DNA of 64,000 nucleotides from an uncultured Clostridium sp. Its GTDB lineage: Bacteria; Bacillota; Clostridia; Lachnospirales; Lachnospiraceae. This document shows positions 50,768-60,151 of the stretch, piece by piece. Below the pieces are notes generated by a model. It had not been told where the DNA came from. It saw only the letters and a list, made by a program, of their open reading frames with translations, and did no database searches. Every line of letters starts with the position of its first letter. Position 1 is the stretch's first letter. The DNA lies in contig CAMMNN010000005.1 of the NCBI GenBank assembly GCA_946498245.1, positions 1-64,000 on the forward strand, written 5' to 3'. The translations under genes and the position numbers were made by a program.

Positions 50768-51580
50768 CTATCCCAGATATTCCCGGATGATCTCGCCTAA
50801 CACCCGGATCTCCTCCGGCTTCAGTTCTTTCATCCATCCGGTTCCGTCATCATTTCCTCCCGCCAATTTATCCGGCGCGTCTTTTCCCGACGAAACCTTT
50901 TCTCTTCCCCGGTCCCGGCTGGCAGCCGTTTCCGTTATCGTCCTCTGCTCCATGGCTCTCCGGGCGCTCTTTTTTTCCCGCAGTTCCCTCACATTGTTTC
51001 TTGCCGGCTGCACAGGTTCGCTTTCCAGAAGCCTCGCGCTGTCTTCAGCGGGCTCTGATACCCGTTCTATTGCCATTCTGTGCCACAGAGAATTTTCCAG
51101 GTAATCCTGAAGTCCGGCCAGCAATTGTTGGCGGCGGTTTTCCAGGCCTGTCCCATTTTCTACCATTATATTTAAAACGGCAGCCAGTATTCCAGCCGTA
51201 CCGTAGAGAACAATATAATACGAATCACAGCGGTACCAGTATGCCAGAAAAGACAATACGCCTCCGGCCAGGAGGCACAGCCAATTCATTTGGCTGGAAA
51301 GTCCGGCCCATCCCGCCGGCGTCAGAACTCCCACTTTGGCTTCAAAAAGCTGTTTTTCCAGGTATGCCCGGGTATTGGCGATTCCCTGGCTTACCCGGTA
51401 GGCGTCTTCCGCCTTTTGCTTTAAATTTCTCAGATACTTGTTTTTTGTAATTGCCATGTTGTTTGTTTCTTTGATCATTCTTTTGTAGGAGTTCTTTGCA
51501 ATTACTTTACTGACTATCCCCAAGAGGCAGATAACCGCCAATAAGTACAATGCAGTTCCATTTTGTAATACTTGCAGCAT
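50768..51580 (-). CDS. Hypothetical multi-TM/coiled-coil protein
   Basis: TM segments (YLLAVICLLGIVSKVIA; WLCLLAGGVLSFLAYW), charged C-terminal region. Confidence 0.6.
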   Translation of the reverse strand: MLQVLQNGTALYLLAVICLLGIVSKVIAKNSYKRMIKETNNMAITKNKYLRNLKQKAEDAYRVSQGIANTRAYLEKQLFEAKVGVLTPAGWAGLSSQMNWLCLLAGGVLSFLAYWYRCDSYYIVLYGTAGILAAVLNIMVENGTGLENRRQQLLAGLQDYLENSLWHRMAIERVSEPAEDSARLLESEPVQPARNNVRELREKKSARRAMEQRTITETAASRDRGREKVSSGKDAPDKLAGGNDDGTGWMKELKPEEIRVLGEIIREYLG

Positions 51581-51855
51581 AGATTTTAAACTCCCCTTTC
51601 TCGCCAAGCTCCTGACAGGCATCTAAAAGGCGCCATTCCTTCGGCACGTATCCGCGCCCGCCGGTATCCGGGGCAGGTGACCGGTCCTTTCCCGCCATTC
51701 CTGTATCCGGCCTGTGAAATGCCTCGCCCATTGTCCTGTCCGGCTTTGCTGTAAATCACATTATAGCGGCGAAAATCACTTTTGGGAAGTTCAAAACCCC
51801 TAGAATCTTTCGTCAAATTCTCCCTAAAATCGAATCTTACCTCTTTTTGAAGAGC

Positions 51856-52548
51856 TTAATATCTCTCCGCAATGGCAAGAAGCAGCTTTACAGAGTGGTC
51901 AATGGCCTGCTTCTCAAATTCTTCGTAATCCATATTGGCGCTGTCGTCGGCTTTGTCCGAGATGGCCCGGATAATGAGACAGCCTATGTGATTCAGATAG
52001 CAGACCTGGGCGATTGCCGCCCCTTCCATTTCCGTGCAGAAGCCGTCAAAGAGACGGATCAGCTCTTCCTTTTTCTCCTTACCGGCAATGAACTGATCTC
52101 CGCTTACGACTCTGCCTGTAAAGGTACGGATGTCCGGGTTTACCTGACTGCAGCACTCCTCTGCCAGCGCTAAAAGTTCTTTGTCCCCAGGGAAAGAAAA
52201 GGTATCCATTCTGGGGATCTGGCCCATGGGATAACCGAATCCCGTAGCATCCATATCGTGCTGAACCGAATCGCTGGAAAGCACAATATCCCCGATATTG
52301 ATTTCCGCCCTGAGGGATCCGGCGATTCCCGTATTAACAATGGCCTTTACGCCAAAGCGATCAACTAAAATCTGGCTGCATACGGCAGCGTTTACCTTTC
52401 CGATGCCAGAGCGAACCACTACAACCTCTTTCCCCCGGATCTTTCCTTTGTAAAAATCCATTCCTGCGGCGGACTCCACCGTCACGTCCTCCAGGACTGC
52501 TTTAATCTCACGGACCTCCTCGTCCATTGCTCCAATAATTCCCAGCAT
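51856..52548 (-). CDS. mtnN: 5'-methylthioadenosine/S-adenosylhomocysteine nucleosidase
   Basis: MLGIIGAMDEEVREI, NTGIAGSL, EMEGAAIAQVCYLN, AISDKAD. Confidence 0.95.
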   Translation of the reverse strand: MLGIIGAMDEEVREIKAVLEDVTVESAAGMDFYKGKIRGKEVVVVRSGIGKVNAAVCSQILVDRFGVKAIVNTGIAGSLRAEINIGDIVLSSDSVQHDMDATGFGYPMGQIPRMDTFSFPGDKELLALAEECCSQVNPDIRTFTGRVVSGDQFIAGKEKKEELIRLFDGFCTEMEGAAIAQVCYLNHIGCLIIRAISDKADDSANMDYEEFEKQAIDHSVKLLLAIAERY

Positions 52549-52632
52549 ATTGCCATACTCCTTCCTGATAGTTTCAGTCAGGTCTATTGTAGCATGACCG
52601 GCGGCCTTCTACAACCTGCGGCAGCCTTTTTA

Positions 52633-54759
52633 TCAGTATCTCATCTTCTCCTCATACTTGGAAATCAGATCCCGGTTGGCCTTTTCATAGGAGTTAAGAT
52701 AAGTATCATCATTAAATTGGCTTGGCTCTATGGTTCCTCTGTACCAGGGCTGGGAATCAAAATACTTCTGAAGGGCTTCATCCGTAAATTTTCTGCCGTG
52801 TCTGGCATAGATTTCGTTGCGGCCCAGACGCAGAGTTTCCGCCGACAGCCCCGTCAGCTCTGATTCCCTCATATACCGGGAGTCGCTGTCAGGGAAAATA
52901 TACTGAGACTGAGACTGCGTTTCCTCTGTACTTTCGATTACCTCCACCATTTCGTCATTTTCCCAAAGGCCGGTTTGGGAGGTTCCGTCAGTATAGTACA
53001 TGGTCCCTATTCCCTCTCGTCTGTCGTTAGCCCACTCGCCTTCATACCGTTTTCCGTCGCTCCAGGTGTAAAAGCCTACGCCGGATTTAATGCCGTTTTC
53101 CCATTCTCCTTCGTACACGTCTCCGTTGCTCCAGGTGTAAGTCCCTACGCCGGACTGCTCGCCGTCTTCCCATTCTCCTTCGTATGTGTCCCCGTCGCTC
53201 CAGGTATAAATTCCTGCGCCCTGGCGAATGCCGTTTTCCCATTCTCCTATATAAGTCGCCCCGTCATTATAATACTGACTTCCTGTGCCGTGCCTGTGAT
53301 CGTCTTTCCAATCGCCTTCGTAATATTCTCCGTTTAACCATGTCAGAGTCCCGGTTCCGTCCCGTTTTCCATTCTTCCAGTCGCCAATATACTCTTTCAG
53401 GCCATTTTCAGTTTCTCCGTAAGTACAGATGCCGAAACCGTCCAATACTCCGTTTACCCTGACGCCCTGATACTGATGTCCTGCGCTGTCCGTCCAGGTC
53501 TCTATCTGGGCTTCCGCTTCCGCTTCAGCCTCTGTCTCTGCCTCTGTCGTCCGCCTTTTTGCTGCAGTGGTTTCTTCATCACTATCAAAATCAATCCCTA
53601 TATCAATGTCCAGGGTTTCGACAAAACCGGAAGTTTTTACGTCTTTGGGTTCTTTGGACTCCGATGGCCAGATAGCAACCGACAGGCCGATAGCTGCACA
53701 AAGCCCTACGGCAAATCCAGCGATTTTTGCAGCGCCAATACCTTTTTTCTTGATGATAGGTTTCGGATCTTCTGTGGCCTCATAAAGTCCTTTATACAGA
53801 TCTTCCATAGTCTGATACCGGTCTTCCATTTTAACGGCCATACCCTTTTTTAACGCCTGTACCTGTTTTTTCGTCATCTGGGCCTCCACGTCATCAGGAA
53901 GCCGGGTATCGTCATGCTCCTGGCGTTCCAGGGCCTCTTTGGGAACCTGGCCCGTCAGGCAGTAGTACATCGTCGCACACAGCGCATGTATATCCGTCCA
54001 GGGGCCGATATTGCCATGGCTCAGGTATTGCTCAATGGGGGCATAGCCGTATTTCAGCAATATGGTTACAGATGCCTCTCCGTCGGGATTTGTAGTATGG
54101 GCTGCCCCGAAATCCATAAGCTTTAAGGTATTATCCGGCATCAGCATCAGGTTGTCAGGGCTAATATCCCGGTGGATCAGTCCCATTTCATGGACTTTCG
54201 AAAGGGTCTTTACAATGGGCTTCATCAGATCCAGCAGCTCTTTAGGAGGAATCCGTCCTCCCTTGCGGGCCGTATATTCTTTCAGGGTGATTCCCTGAAG
54301 GAGCTCCATGACAATGTACGCCGTGTTGTTCCCCTGAAAGTAATTCTGAACCTGGACGATCTGGGGATTGCCTGAAAATTTAGACAGGATTTGGGCCTCT
54401 TTTTCAAATCGCCGCTTTCCTTTGTTAAAGTACTCTTCCTGAGGGCCTTGGTAGCTGATAACTGAGCAGGAAACCGAGGTATCCCTGGTTACAGCGCCGC
54501 TTGGATAATACTCTTTAATAGCAACGGCCCGATCCAGGTTTAAATCCCAGCCAATATAAGTAATTCCGAAACCTCCCTGGCCCATGACTTTTCCTATTAC
54601 ATAAGCCCCGTTTAAAATTGTCCCCGGGCGAAGCTGATGGACGGACGGCGGAAATTTTTCTGTACAGTACCCGCAGTGGGGGCAAACCTCCTCCCCATTG
54701 GTTTCCTTCATGCAGCCGAAGCATCGGTTAAATACATAATCCATAGCGTTCCCTCTCAT
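52633..54759 (-). CDS. Ser/Thr protein kinase: zinc ribbon - kinase - TM - MORN repeats - YARHG domain
   Basis: CFGCMKETNGEEVCPHCG; HRDISPDN, DFG; YEGEWENG-type MORN repeats; GRNEIYARHGRKF YARHG motif. Confidence 0.93.
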   Translation of the reverse strand: MRGNAMDYVFNRCFGCMKETNGEEVCPHCGYCTEKFPPSVHQLRPGTILNGAYVIGKVMGQGGFGITYIGWDLNLDRAVAIKEYYPSGAVTRDTSVSCSVISYQGPQEEYFNKGKRRFEKEAQILSKFSGNPQIVQVQNYFQGNNTAYIVMELLQGITLKEYTARKGGRIPPKELLDLMKPIVKTLSKVHEMGLIHRDISPDNLMLMPDNTLKLMDFGAAHTTNPDGEASVTILLKYGYAPIEQYLSHGNIGPWTDIHALCATMYYCLTGQVPKEALERQEHDDTRLPDDVEAQMTKKQVQALKKGMAVKMEDRYQTMEDLYKGLYEATEDPKPIIKKKGIGAAKIAGFAVGLCAAIGLSVAIWPSESKEPKDVKTSGFVETLDIDIGIDFDSDEETTAAKRRTTEAETEAEAEAEAQIETWTDSAGHQYQGVRVNGVLDGFGICTYGETENGLKEYIGDWKNGKRDGTGTLTWLNGEYYEGDWKDDHRHGTGSQYYNDGATYIGEWENGIRQGAGIYTWSDGDTYEGEWEDGEQSGVGTYTWSNGDVYEGEWENGIKSGVGFYTWSDGKRYEGEWANDRREGIGTMYYTDGTSQTGLWENDEMVEVIESTEETQSQSQYIFPDSDSRYMRESELTGLSAETLRLGRNEIYARHGRKFTDEALQKYFDSQPWYRGTIEPSQFNDDTYLNSYEKANRDLISKYEEKMRY

Positions 54760-56399
54760 TCATCTGCAGTGGGGCCTTCTCCTTCTGTCCAATGAATCCG
54801 GTAGTCAGAAGATCCCATTCGTATTACATCATCACATTTAAGAACATAAGGCTGGGATATGGGAATCCCGTTTACCTGAGTTCCGTTGGTAGAGTTTTGG
54901 TCACAGAGAACCAAATCCCCGTCGCAATCCGCCAAAATACAGTGAAGACCTGACAGTTGAGGATCTTCAGGAAAAACGCAATCTGCTTTTTGAGGCGATC
55001 TGCCTATGGAGATCTGGCCTTTGATGGTGATGCGGTAGGTCACTTCCTCCGCCATACCGATTCTCGTCAGGTAAACTTCCCTTCCTGCCGGTTCCTCTGC
55101 TCTCTGTTCCGGAATCTCTTCTTCCTTTTTTTCTTCCTCAAAAGTCTCTCCGCTATCTTCCGGTTCTTCTGCCTCTTCTTCCGAAATCTCTCCTGTGGCG
55201 GACTCCGGCAAAGGCTCTGGTTCCTCCGGAAGCGGGATCTCTATCTCCTGTTTTTCCTCTGCGGCTTTTTTCTTTTTCCTCTTTATAAAAATCACCGCGC
55301 ATATTGCCGCCAATATCACTGCGGCTCCTCCGGCAATGGCCAGGACTTCCATTGGAGGCCCACTTTCTTCTGCCGGCGCCGGCTCCTCCGGCGGCGGGGC
55401 GGCAGAGCTTTCCTCCTCCGGGGCGGATTCCTCAGGGGCCGGTTCTGTTTCCGGAACGGAAATATCCCCTGCCGGGAGCGAATATCCGTCTGACGCTTCC
55501 CCTCTTCCTTCGTCCGTCAGGGAAATCTGCAGATAATTTTCGCCGGAAGACGGGGTATAACCGGAAAGATCTCCATGAATGATCAGGCTGTCCGCCATAA
55601 AAGCCGCCACCTGACCGACGCTTTCCTCCGGAGAAAGGTCGTCAATTCCCAGGGCCGTGTGGATTCCTCCCGGAGAGAGTCTGGCAAAGCTTCCCAGGAC
55701 TTTAGCAAATTCAATGCTGCTTTCGTCGGCCCCTGATTCCAGGACTGCCGTAGTAAAAATGGGAATGCGGGAGATCTCAATCTGGCGGTTTACCTCTTCT
55801 CTGGTAATGCCTGCCGCCTGATCGTCCTCTCCGTCAGACACCACTACCAGACCTCTGCGGTAGTCCCCGGTACTTCCGGCGTCCAGAACCTTTAATGCCT
55901 CTGTAATCCCGTAATACAGGTTTGTATCTTCCCCAATTACCTGAATGCCGTCAATGCTCTCCAGGATTTCCTCTTTATCAGAAAGGAAGGGCCCTATGGT
56001 GAGATTGTTTCCCAAGGCGGCGATACTGACCTGATCCTGCTCCGGAAGCTGCTGGACAATCAGTTTCAGATAATCCTTCATCTCCTCCATCTGGGCCCGG
56101 GGAATGGATCCGGAAACGTCTGCCAAAAAAATCCAGGACGCTCCCTCTTTTGTATCTCCGAAACGCTCAATTCCCTTTATAGGAATTTCCTCACCGCCAA
56201 GGCTGATTTTATAGTGCTCCGCCGCCGCCTTTTTCTCCGCTTCTAAGTTATTGTTTACATAAAGCAGCAGCTCCCCGTCAGCAGACCGGCTGTTTTCCAG
56301 GTGGACTTCCAGGGCTTCCGACGCTGCAGCCGGAAATGACGCAATCATTGCCGCTGCCACGCAGAGCAGCAAACCTAATTTTCCTTTTCTTCCCCTCAT
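54756..56399 (-). CDS. Secreted VWA - TM - FHA protein
   Basis: Signal peptide, MIDAS FLADVSGSIPR, TM VLAIAGGAAVILAAICAVIFIKRKKKK, FHA SIGRSPQKADCVF…STNGTQVNG; ATGA overlap with upstream PP2C. Confidence 0.9.
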   Translation of the reverse strand: MRGRKGKLGLLLCVAAAMIASFPAAASEALEVHLENSRSADGELLLYVNNNLEAEKKAAAEHYKISLGGEEIPIKGIERFGDTKEGASWIFLADVSGSIPRAQMEEMKDYLKLIVQQLPEQDQVSIAALGNNLTIGPFLSDKEEILESIDGIQVIGEDTNLYYGITEALKVLDAGSTGDYRRGLVVVSDGEDDQAAGITREEVNRQIEISRIPIFTTAVLESGADESSIEFAKVLGSFARLSPGGIHTALGIDDLSPEESVGQVAAFMADSLIIHGDLSGYTPSSGENYLQISLTDEGRGEASDGYSLPAGDISVPETEPAPEESAPEEESSAAPPPEEPAPAEESGPPMEVLAIAGGAAVILAAICAVIFIKRKKKKAAEEKQEIEIPLPEEPEPLPESATGEISEEEAEEPEDSGETFEEEKKEEEIPEQRAEEPAGREVYLTRIGMAEEVTYRITIKGQISIGRSPQKADCVFPEDPQLSGLHCILADCDGDLVLCDQNSTNGTQVNGIPISQPYVLKCDDVIRMGSSDYRIHWTEGEGPTADE

Positions 56400-57145
56400 A
56401 AACCGTTTTCCTCCCTCATACAAAACAGGGCTGCCGCCGTATAGTTGTCATTTTCCCCCTGTTTCTGCATTTTTGCCACCTTTTTCCTTAAACGTTCCTC
56501 CATACAGGCCAGCCACTTCTGGGGCGTATCCGCTTTGGACAGGTCGATTTCCATCTCATCTTCCAAAACGTATTCCCAGAATCCGTCTGTGCACAGCAGA
56601 AAGGCGTGAAACCCCGGTTCCAGCAGGCCAATGCTTTTAATTTCCGCCTTTACCTCTTCCTCTGCTCCCAGAGCCCTTAAAACCCGGTTCCGATCCTCAT
56701 GGAAACGGATCTGGGCCGGGGTAATCTCCCCTGCCATTACTGCCATCTGGGAAACGCTGTGATCTCTGGTACAGAAAACCATCTCCCCGTCAAAGAAATG
56801 GTACAGCCTGGAATCTCCTATGTGGGCCCACATAGCTTCGTCCCCTTCTAAAAACAGGGCGACACAGGTGGTTTTCATCTTGCAGGCCGGAGTCTGGCAG
56901 GCCAGTACTGCTTTATTGGCTTTGTCATACAGGGTCTGCACAGACTCCGGATCCATTTTTCCGCCTTCCCGGAATCCTTCCGTTACCATCTCCACAGCCG
57001 TCTGGGACGCCGTTTTCCCCCCTCCGTGGCCTCCCAGCCCGTCGGCTACTGTCAGGCAGCACCGGCCTTCTGAAACGTACCACTGGACGCTGTCTTCATT
57101 GCAGGCTCTTCCGCCCTGACAGGAAATCTTTCCCAATTCAACCAT
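56396..57145 (-). CDS. PP2C-type protein phosphatase
   Basis: TVADGLGGHGGGKTAS, WAHIGDSRLY, LLCTDGFWE. Confidence 0.93.
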   Translation of the reverse strand: MVELGKISCQGGRACNEDSVQWYVSEGRCCLTVADGLGGHGGGKTASQTAVEMVTEGFREGGKMDPESVQTLYDKANKAVLACQTPACKMKTTCVALFLEGDEAMWAHIGDSRLYHFFDGEMVFCTRDHSVSQMAVMAGEITPAQIRFHEDRNRVLRALGAEEEVKAEIKSIGLLEPGFHAFLLCTDGFWEYVLEDEMEIDLSKADTPQKWLACMEERLRKKVAKMQKQGENDNYTAAALFCMREENGL

Positions 57146-57157
57146 TCGTTTATCCTC

Positions 57158-58381
57158 CTAAATCTCCACCTCAAATACTTCTTCCTTCCCTAAAGAGAGC
57201 CGATCCCCGTTTTTCAGCCGGCATTCCCCGCCTCTGGGAAGGGGCCGCCCGTTAATCCATGTACCGTAGGTGGAGTTCAGATCCTTTAATATCATAGCGT
57301 TTTGCTTTTGATCGCAGATGACCTGGCAATGGACTCCGCTGACCCCTTTGGTTCCGGGGGGAAACACCAGTTGGCATACTCTTGCGTTCCGTCCCAAAAT
57401 GGCAATGTCTTCTACTGTCACATCTGCCCCTTTATAGCAGCCTCCCACACAGTGAAGCCGGATTCCCTGGGACATTCCTGTTAATTGCTGCCGGAACTGC
57501 CTTACCGTCTGCTGTCTGTCTTCAGGGAGAATAGAAAGGGCTTTCACAATGGCGTCTGAGGCCCCTTTGGGAATCCCCGGACTATAGACCTCCGGGGGCT
57601 TCAGGGTATCCTGCATCATTCGCTCCGGCGCTTCCGGAACCCTCTGCCCTGTAAGGATCTGATAAATGGTGGCCGCCAGGGCGTAAATGTCCGTCCATGG
57701 CCCCTGGTTGCCCCTCCTTCTATACTGCTCTAAAGGAGCAAAACCCTTTTTTAAAATAACGGAGAAGCTTCGGCTTTCATCAGCCAGAGCCTGCCTTGCC
57801 GCGCCAAAATCAATCAGCTTGACGATTTTATCCCTTCGGATAAAAATATTGTCCGGACTAATATCCCGATGGAGAAGATTCTTTTCGTGAACGTATTCCA
57901 GGGCGTCTATAACGGGAAGCAGAAGGGACAGCATCTCCTCATAGGAAAGCCTTCCGCCCTTCTGCTTCAGATACCGTCTCAGGTCCATTCCGTCTAAATA
58001 TTCCATAACATAATAGGCCGTATTGTTCTCTTCAAAATAGTCGAATACGTGAACAATATTGGGGTGGCTGTTAAGCCGGTATAACGTTCTGGCCTCGTCC
58101 CCAAACCTCTCTTTTCCGTAAGAGAAGCCTCTCTCGTCCTGGACAGCGCTGACCCTGAGCGTTCCCGGCGTCCTCACCGCAATTCCGCTTGGCATAAATT
58201 CCTTCAGAGCCACTTTTCTCTCTTTTTCCAAATCAACACCCAAATACGTAATTCCGAAACCGCCGAAGCCCAGCATATCCCCAGTCAGATATTTCCCTTT
58301 TAAAATCGTTCCTGCCGGAAGAGCGAAGGACAGTGTCTGGTTGAACCCCTCCATTTTCATTCCTTTTTCTCCTACAGGCAC
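57158..58381 (-). CDS. Ser/Thr protein kinase with C-terminal FHA domain
   Basis: GFGGFGITY, HRDISPDN, DFG; FHA ILGRNARVCQLVFPPGTKGVSGVHC…STYGTWING. Confidence 0.93.
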   Translation of the reverse strand: MPVGEKGMKMEGFNQTLSFALPAGTILKGKYLTGDMLGFGGFGITYLGVDLEKERKVALKEFMPSGIAVRTPGTLRVSAVQDERGFSYGKERFGDEARTLYRLNSHPNIVHVFDYFEENNTAYYVMEYLDGMDLRRYLKQKGGRLSYEEMLSLLLPVIDALEYVHEKNLLHRDISPDNIFIRRDKIVKLIDFGAARQALADESRSFSVILKKGFAPLEQYRRRGNQGPWTDIYALAATIYQILTGQRVPEAPERMMQDTLKPPEVYSPGIPKGASDAIVKALSILPEDRQQTVRQFRQQLTGMSQGIRLHCVGGCYKGADVTVEDIAILGRNARVCQLVFPPGTKGVSGVHCQVICDQKQNAMILKDLNSTYGTWINGRPLPRGGECRLKNGDRLSLGKEEVFEVEI

Positions 58382-59478
58382 TCCAAAATCACTGCTGTAT
58401 AATTGTCCTGGGTCTTTCTGTTTTTATCCCGGATCATCTGATCCATAATACTGCCGCTTTCCTCGATTGGGGCCTGCATAGCCAGAATCATTTCCTCATC
58501 ACTGAGGGTTCCGAAAATACCGTCGCTGGCTAAAATAATCCGATCCCCGGTTTTCAGCTTTAGGGGTCGGATATTCCGGTCAATCTGGGACAGTTTTCCC
58601 ATGCCGATAAAGCTGGTCAGGGCCTTCCTCTGGGGATCCCCTGCGGCGCTGGCAAAGCTGATTTCCCCTTTTGCAGCCCGTTCATCTAAAAGAGCTCCGT
58701 ATACATGATCCCGGTTTATCTGCATCAGGGAGTGATCCCGGTATAAATAAATGTGGCTGTCGCCTACGGAAATCCAGTACAGGTTCATATCTTTTATGAG
58801 AACCGCCGTCAGTGTGGAGCCGCTTTTCCCTTTTCCGCTTTCTCCCAGGAACTCATTAACCTTCTGATTGGCCTCTCCCAGCATCTGCAGCAGCTCCTTC
58901 TCCGGAGACGCCGCCATGGGGTTCTGATCAAAATACTGCATCATAGAAAGGGTGACCATGGCGCTGATTTCTCCGCCCTTTGAAAGTCCGCCCATACCGT
59001 CGGCAACAATAGCCAGAACTCCTTTTTTCCTGCCCTCTTTGCCGTCCAGATCCGAGATGCCGAAAGAATCCTGCTGGCTGCTTCTCTTTCCAATATTGTG
59101 GACCTTGCCTGCGTAGATTCCCTGAGGACGCCTTGGGGAAACGCTGTTTGGAATGGCTTCTGTCTTTATTTTCAGGTCCTCCTCCTGGATTATCTCGTCT
59201 TCCGCCGTTTCCGGTTCCTCGTCTTCTCTGTCCTGCTTCCTTCTCTTCACCCAATACAGGCCGGCAAGGGCCAGCAAAAGGGCGGCGAGAATCGCTCCGA
59301 AGATCCAGATTTTTCCCGGAACATTTCCCGGCGCTCCTCCGTCAGCGTTGGCGGGAGTCGCCTCCCCCGCCAGTTTTCCTTCTAAAATATCCGTAATTTC
59401 CTCCTGAGCCTCAGTCTCTGCTTCCTTTTCTGCATCTTCCGGGTAATTCCAGAAAATATCAGCCATGTCCATTTTCAT
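58372..59478 (-). CDS. Membrane-anchored PP2C-type phosphatase
   Basis: TM IWIFGAILAALLLALAGLYW; AIVADGMGGLSKGGEIS; SVGDSHIYLY; start trimmed from 59559 to an ATG near the upstream stop. Confidence 0.9.
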   Translation of the reverse strand: MKMDMADIFWNYPEDAEKEAETEAQEEITDILEGKLAGEATPANADGGAPGNVPGKIWIFGAILAALLLALAGLYWVKRRKQDREDEEPETAEDEIIQEEDLKIKTEAIPNSVSPRRPQGIYAGKVHNIGKRSSQQDSFGISDLDGKEGRKKGVLAIVADGMGGLSKGGEISAMVTLSMMQYFDQNPMAASPEKELLQMLGEANQKVNEFLGESGKGKSGSTLTAVLIKDMNLYWISVGDSHIYLYRDHSLMQINRDHVYGALLDERAAKGEISFASAAGDPQRKALTSFIGMGKLSQIDRNIRPLKLKTGDRIILASDGIFGTLSDEEMILAMQAPIEESGSIMDQMIRDKNRKTQDNYTAVILECL

Positions 59479-60130
59479 TATTCGTCCACTCAAACCTTTC
59501 TCCGCACAAGGGTATAAAAAGAAGCTGAGTTTTTCCAATTTCAATAATGTCATAGGCATTCAGCTCCGCCGTAGTCAGCATGGCCTTTCCATTGAGGCGC
59601 ACAATGCTCCTTCCGTCACCTCTGGAAAAATAAAACAGTTTATCCCTTGTATCATAGCTGATTACCGCGTGGTTGACCCGGGAAATGGTTTCGTCTCCGC
59701 GGATACAAATATCCATCTGTTCCCCTCTTCCAATAAAATTGTTGTCTGAGTGGATCCGGTAATCCCGGCCTTTTTCCTTTCCGTTAAGGCTTACCAGCCA
59801 GCCCACGACGGGATCGATTCCCATTTCAGCCTGCATCACAGCCACCGTAACGCCCTCTGTCTGTCTCTGGCCTGCGCCTCCCGTAATAGGAAGGGTCGCT
59901 CCGCTGCCGCTCAATGGGAGAGTCGCCCCGCTGCTCTGTACCGTGCCGCCCCAGCCGCCTGCAGGCGGCACGGTAGCTCCCATAGACGGGGAAACGGTAC
60001 CGGAAGAATCAAAAATGCCTTCCGTAGCCCCAAAAGCCGCCCCGCCTTCCCTCAGCTCCTTACAGGTAGGGCATTCCTGGTAAATCGATCCATCGTAGTA
60101 ATGGCCTTCTTTGCATTTCTTCAGCTCCAT
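59459..60130 (-). CDS. Zinc-ribbon FHA adaptor protein, paralogue of 27516..28178
   Basis: CKEGHYYDGSIYQECPTC; FHA FIGRGEQMDICIRGDETISRVNH. Confidence 0.87.
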   Translation of the reverse strand: MELKKCKEGHYYDGSIYQECPTCKELREGGAAFGATEGIFDSSGTVSPSMGATVPPAGGWGGTVQSSGATLPLSGSGATLPITGGAGQRQTEGVTVAVMQAEMGIDPVVGWLVSLNGKEKGRDYRIHSDNNFIGRGEQMDICIRGDETISRVNHAVISYDTRDKLFYFSRGDGRSIVRLNGKAMLTTAELNAYDIIEIGKTQLLFIPLCGERFEWTNNENGHG

Positions 60131-60151
60131 AATAAAATCCTCCTCTATTTT

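Noticed and set aside
51586-51816. 76-aa and 74-aa minus-strand ORFs upstream of the 50768 gene
   Set aside because: Overlapping alternative frames with no recognisable domain or consistent start signal
52985-53480. Repetitive DNA that could suggest a CRISPR-like or satellite array
   Set aside because: Periodicity corresponds to diverged MORN protein repeats, with no identical repeats separated by unique spacers
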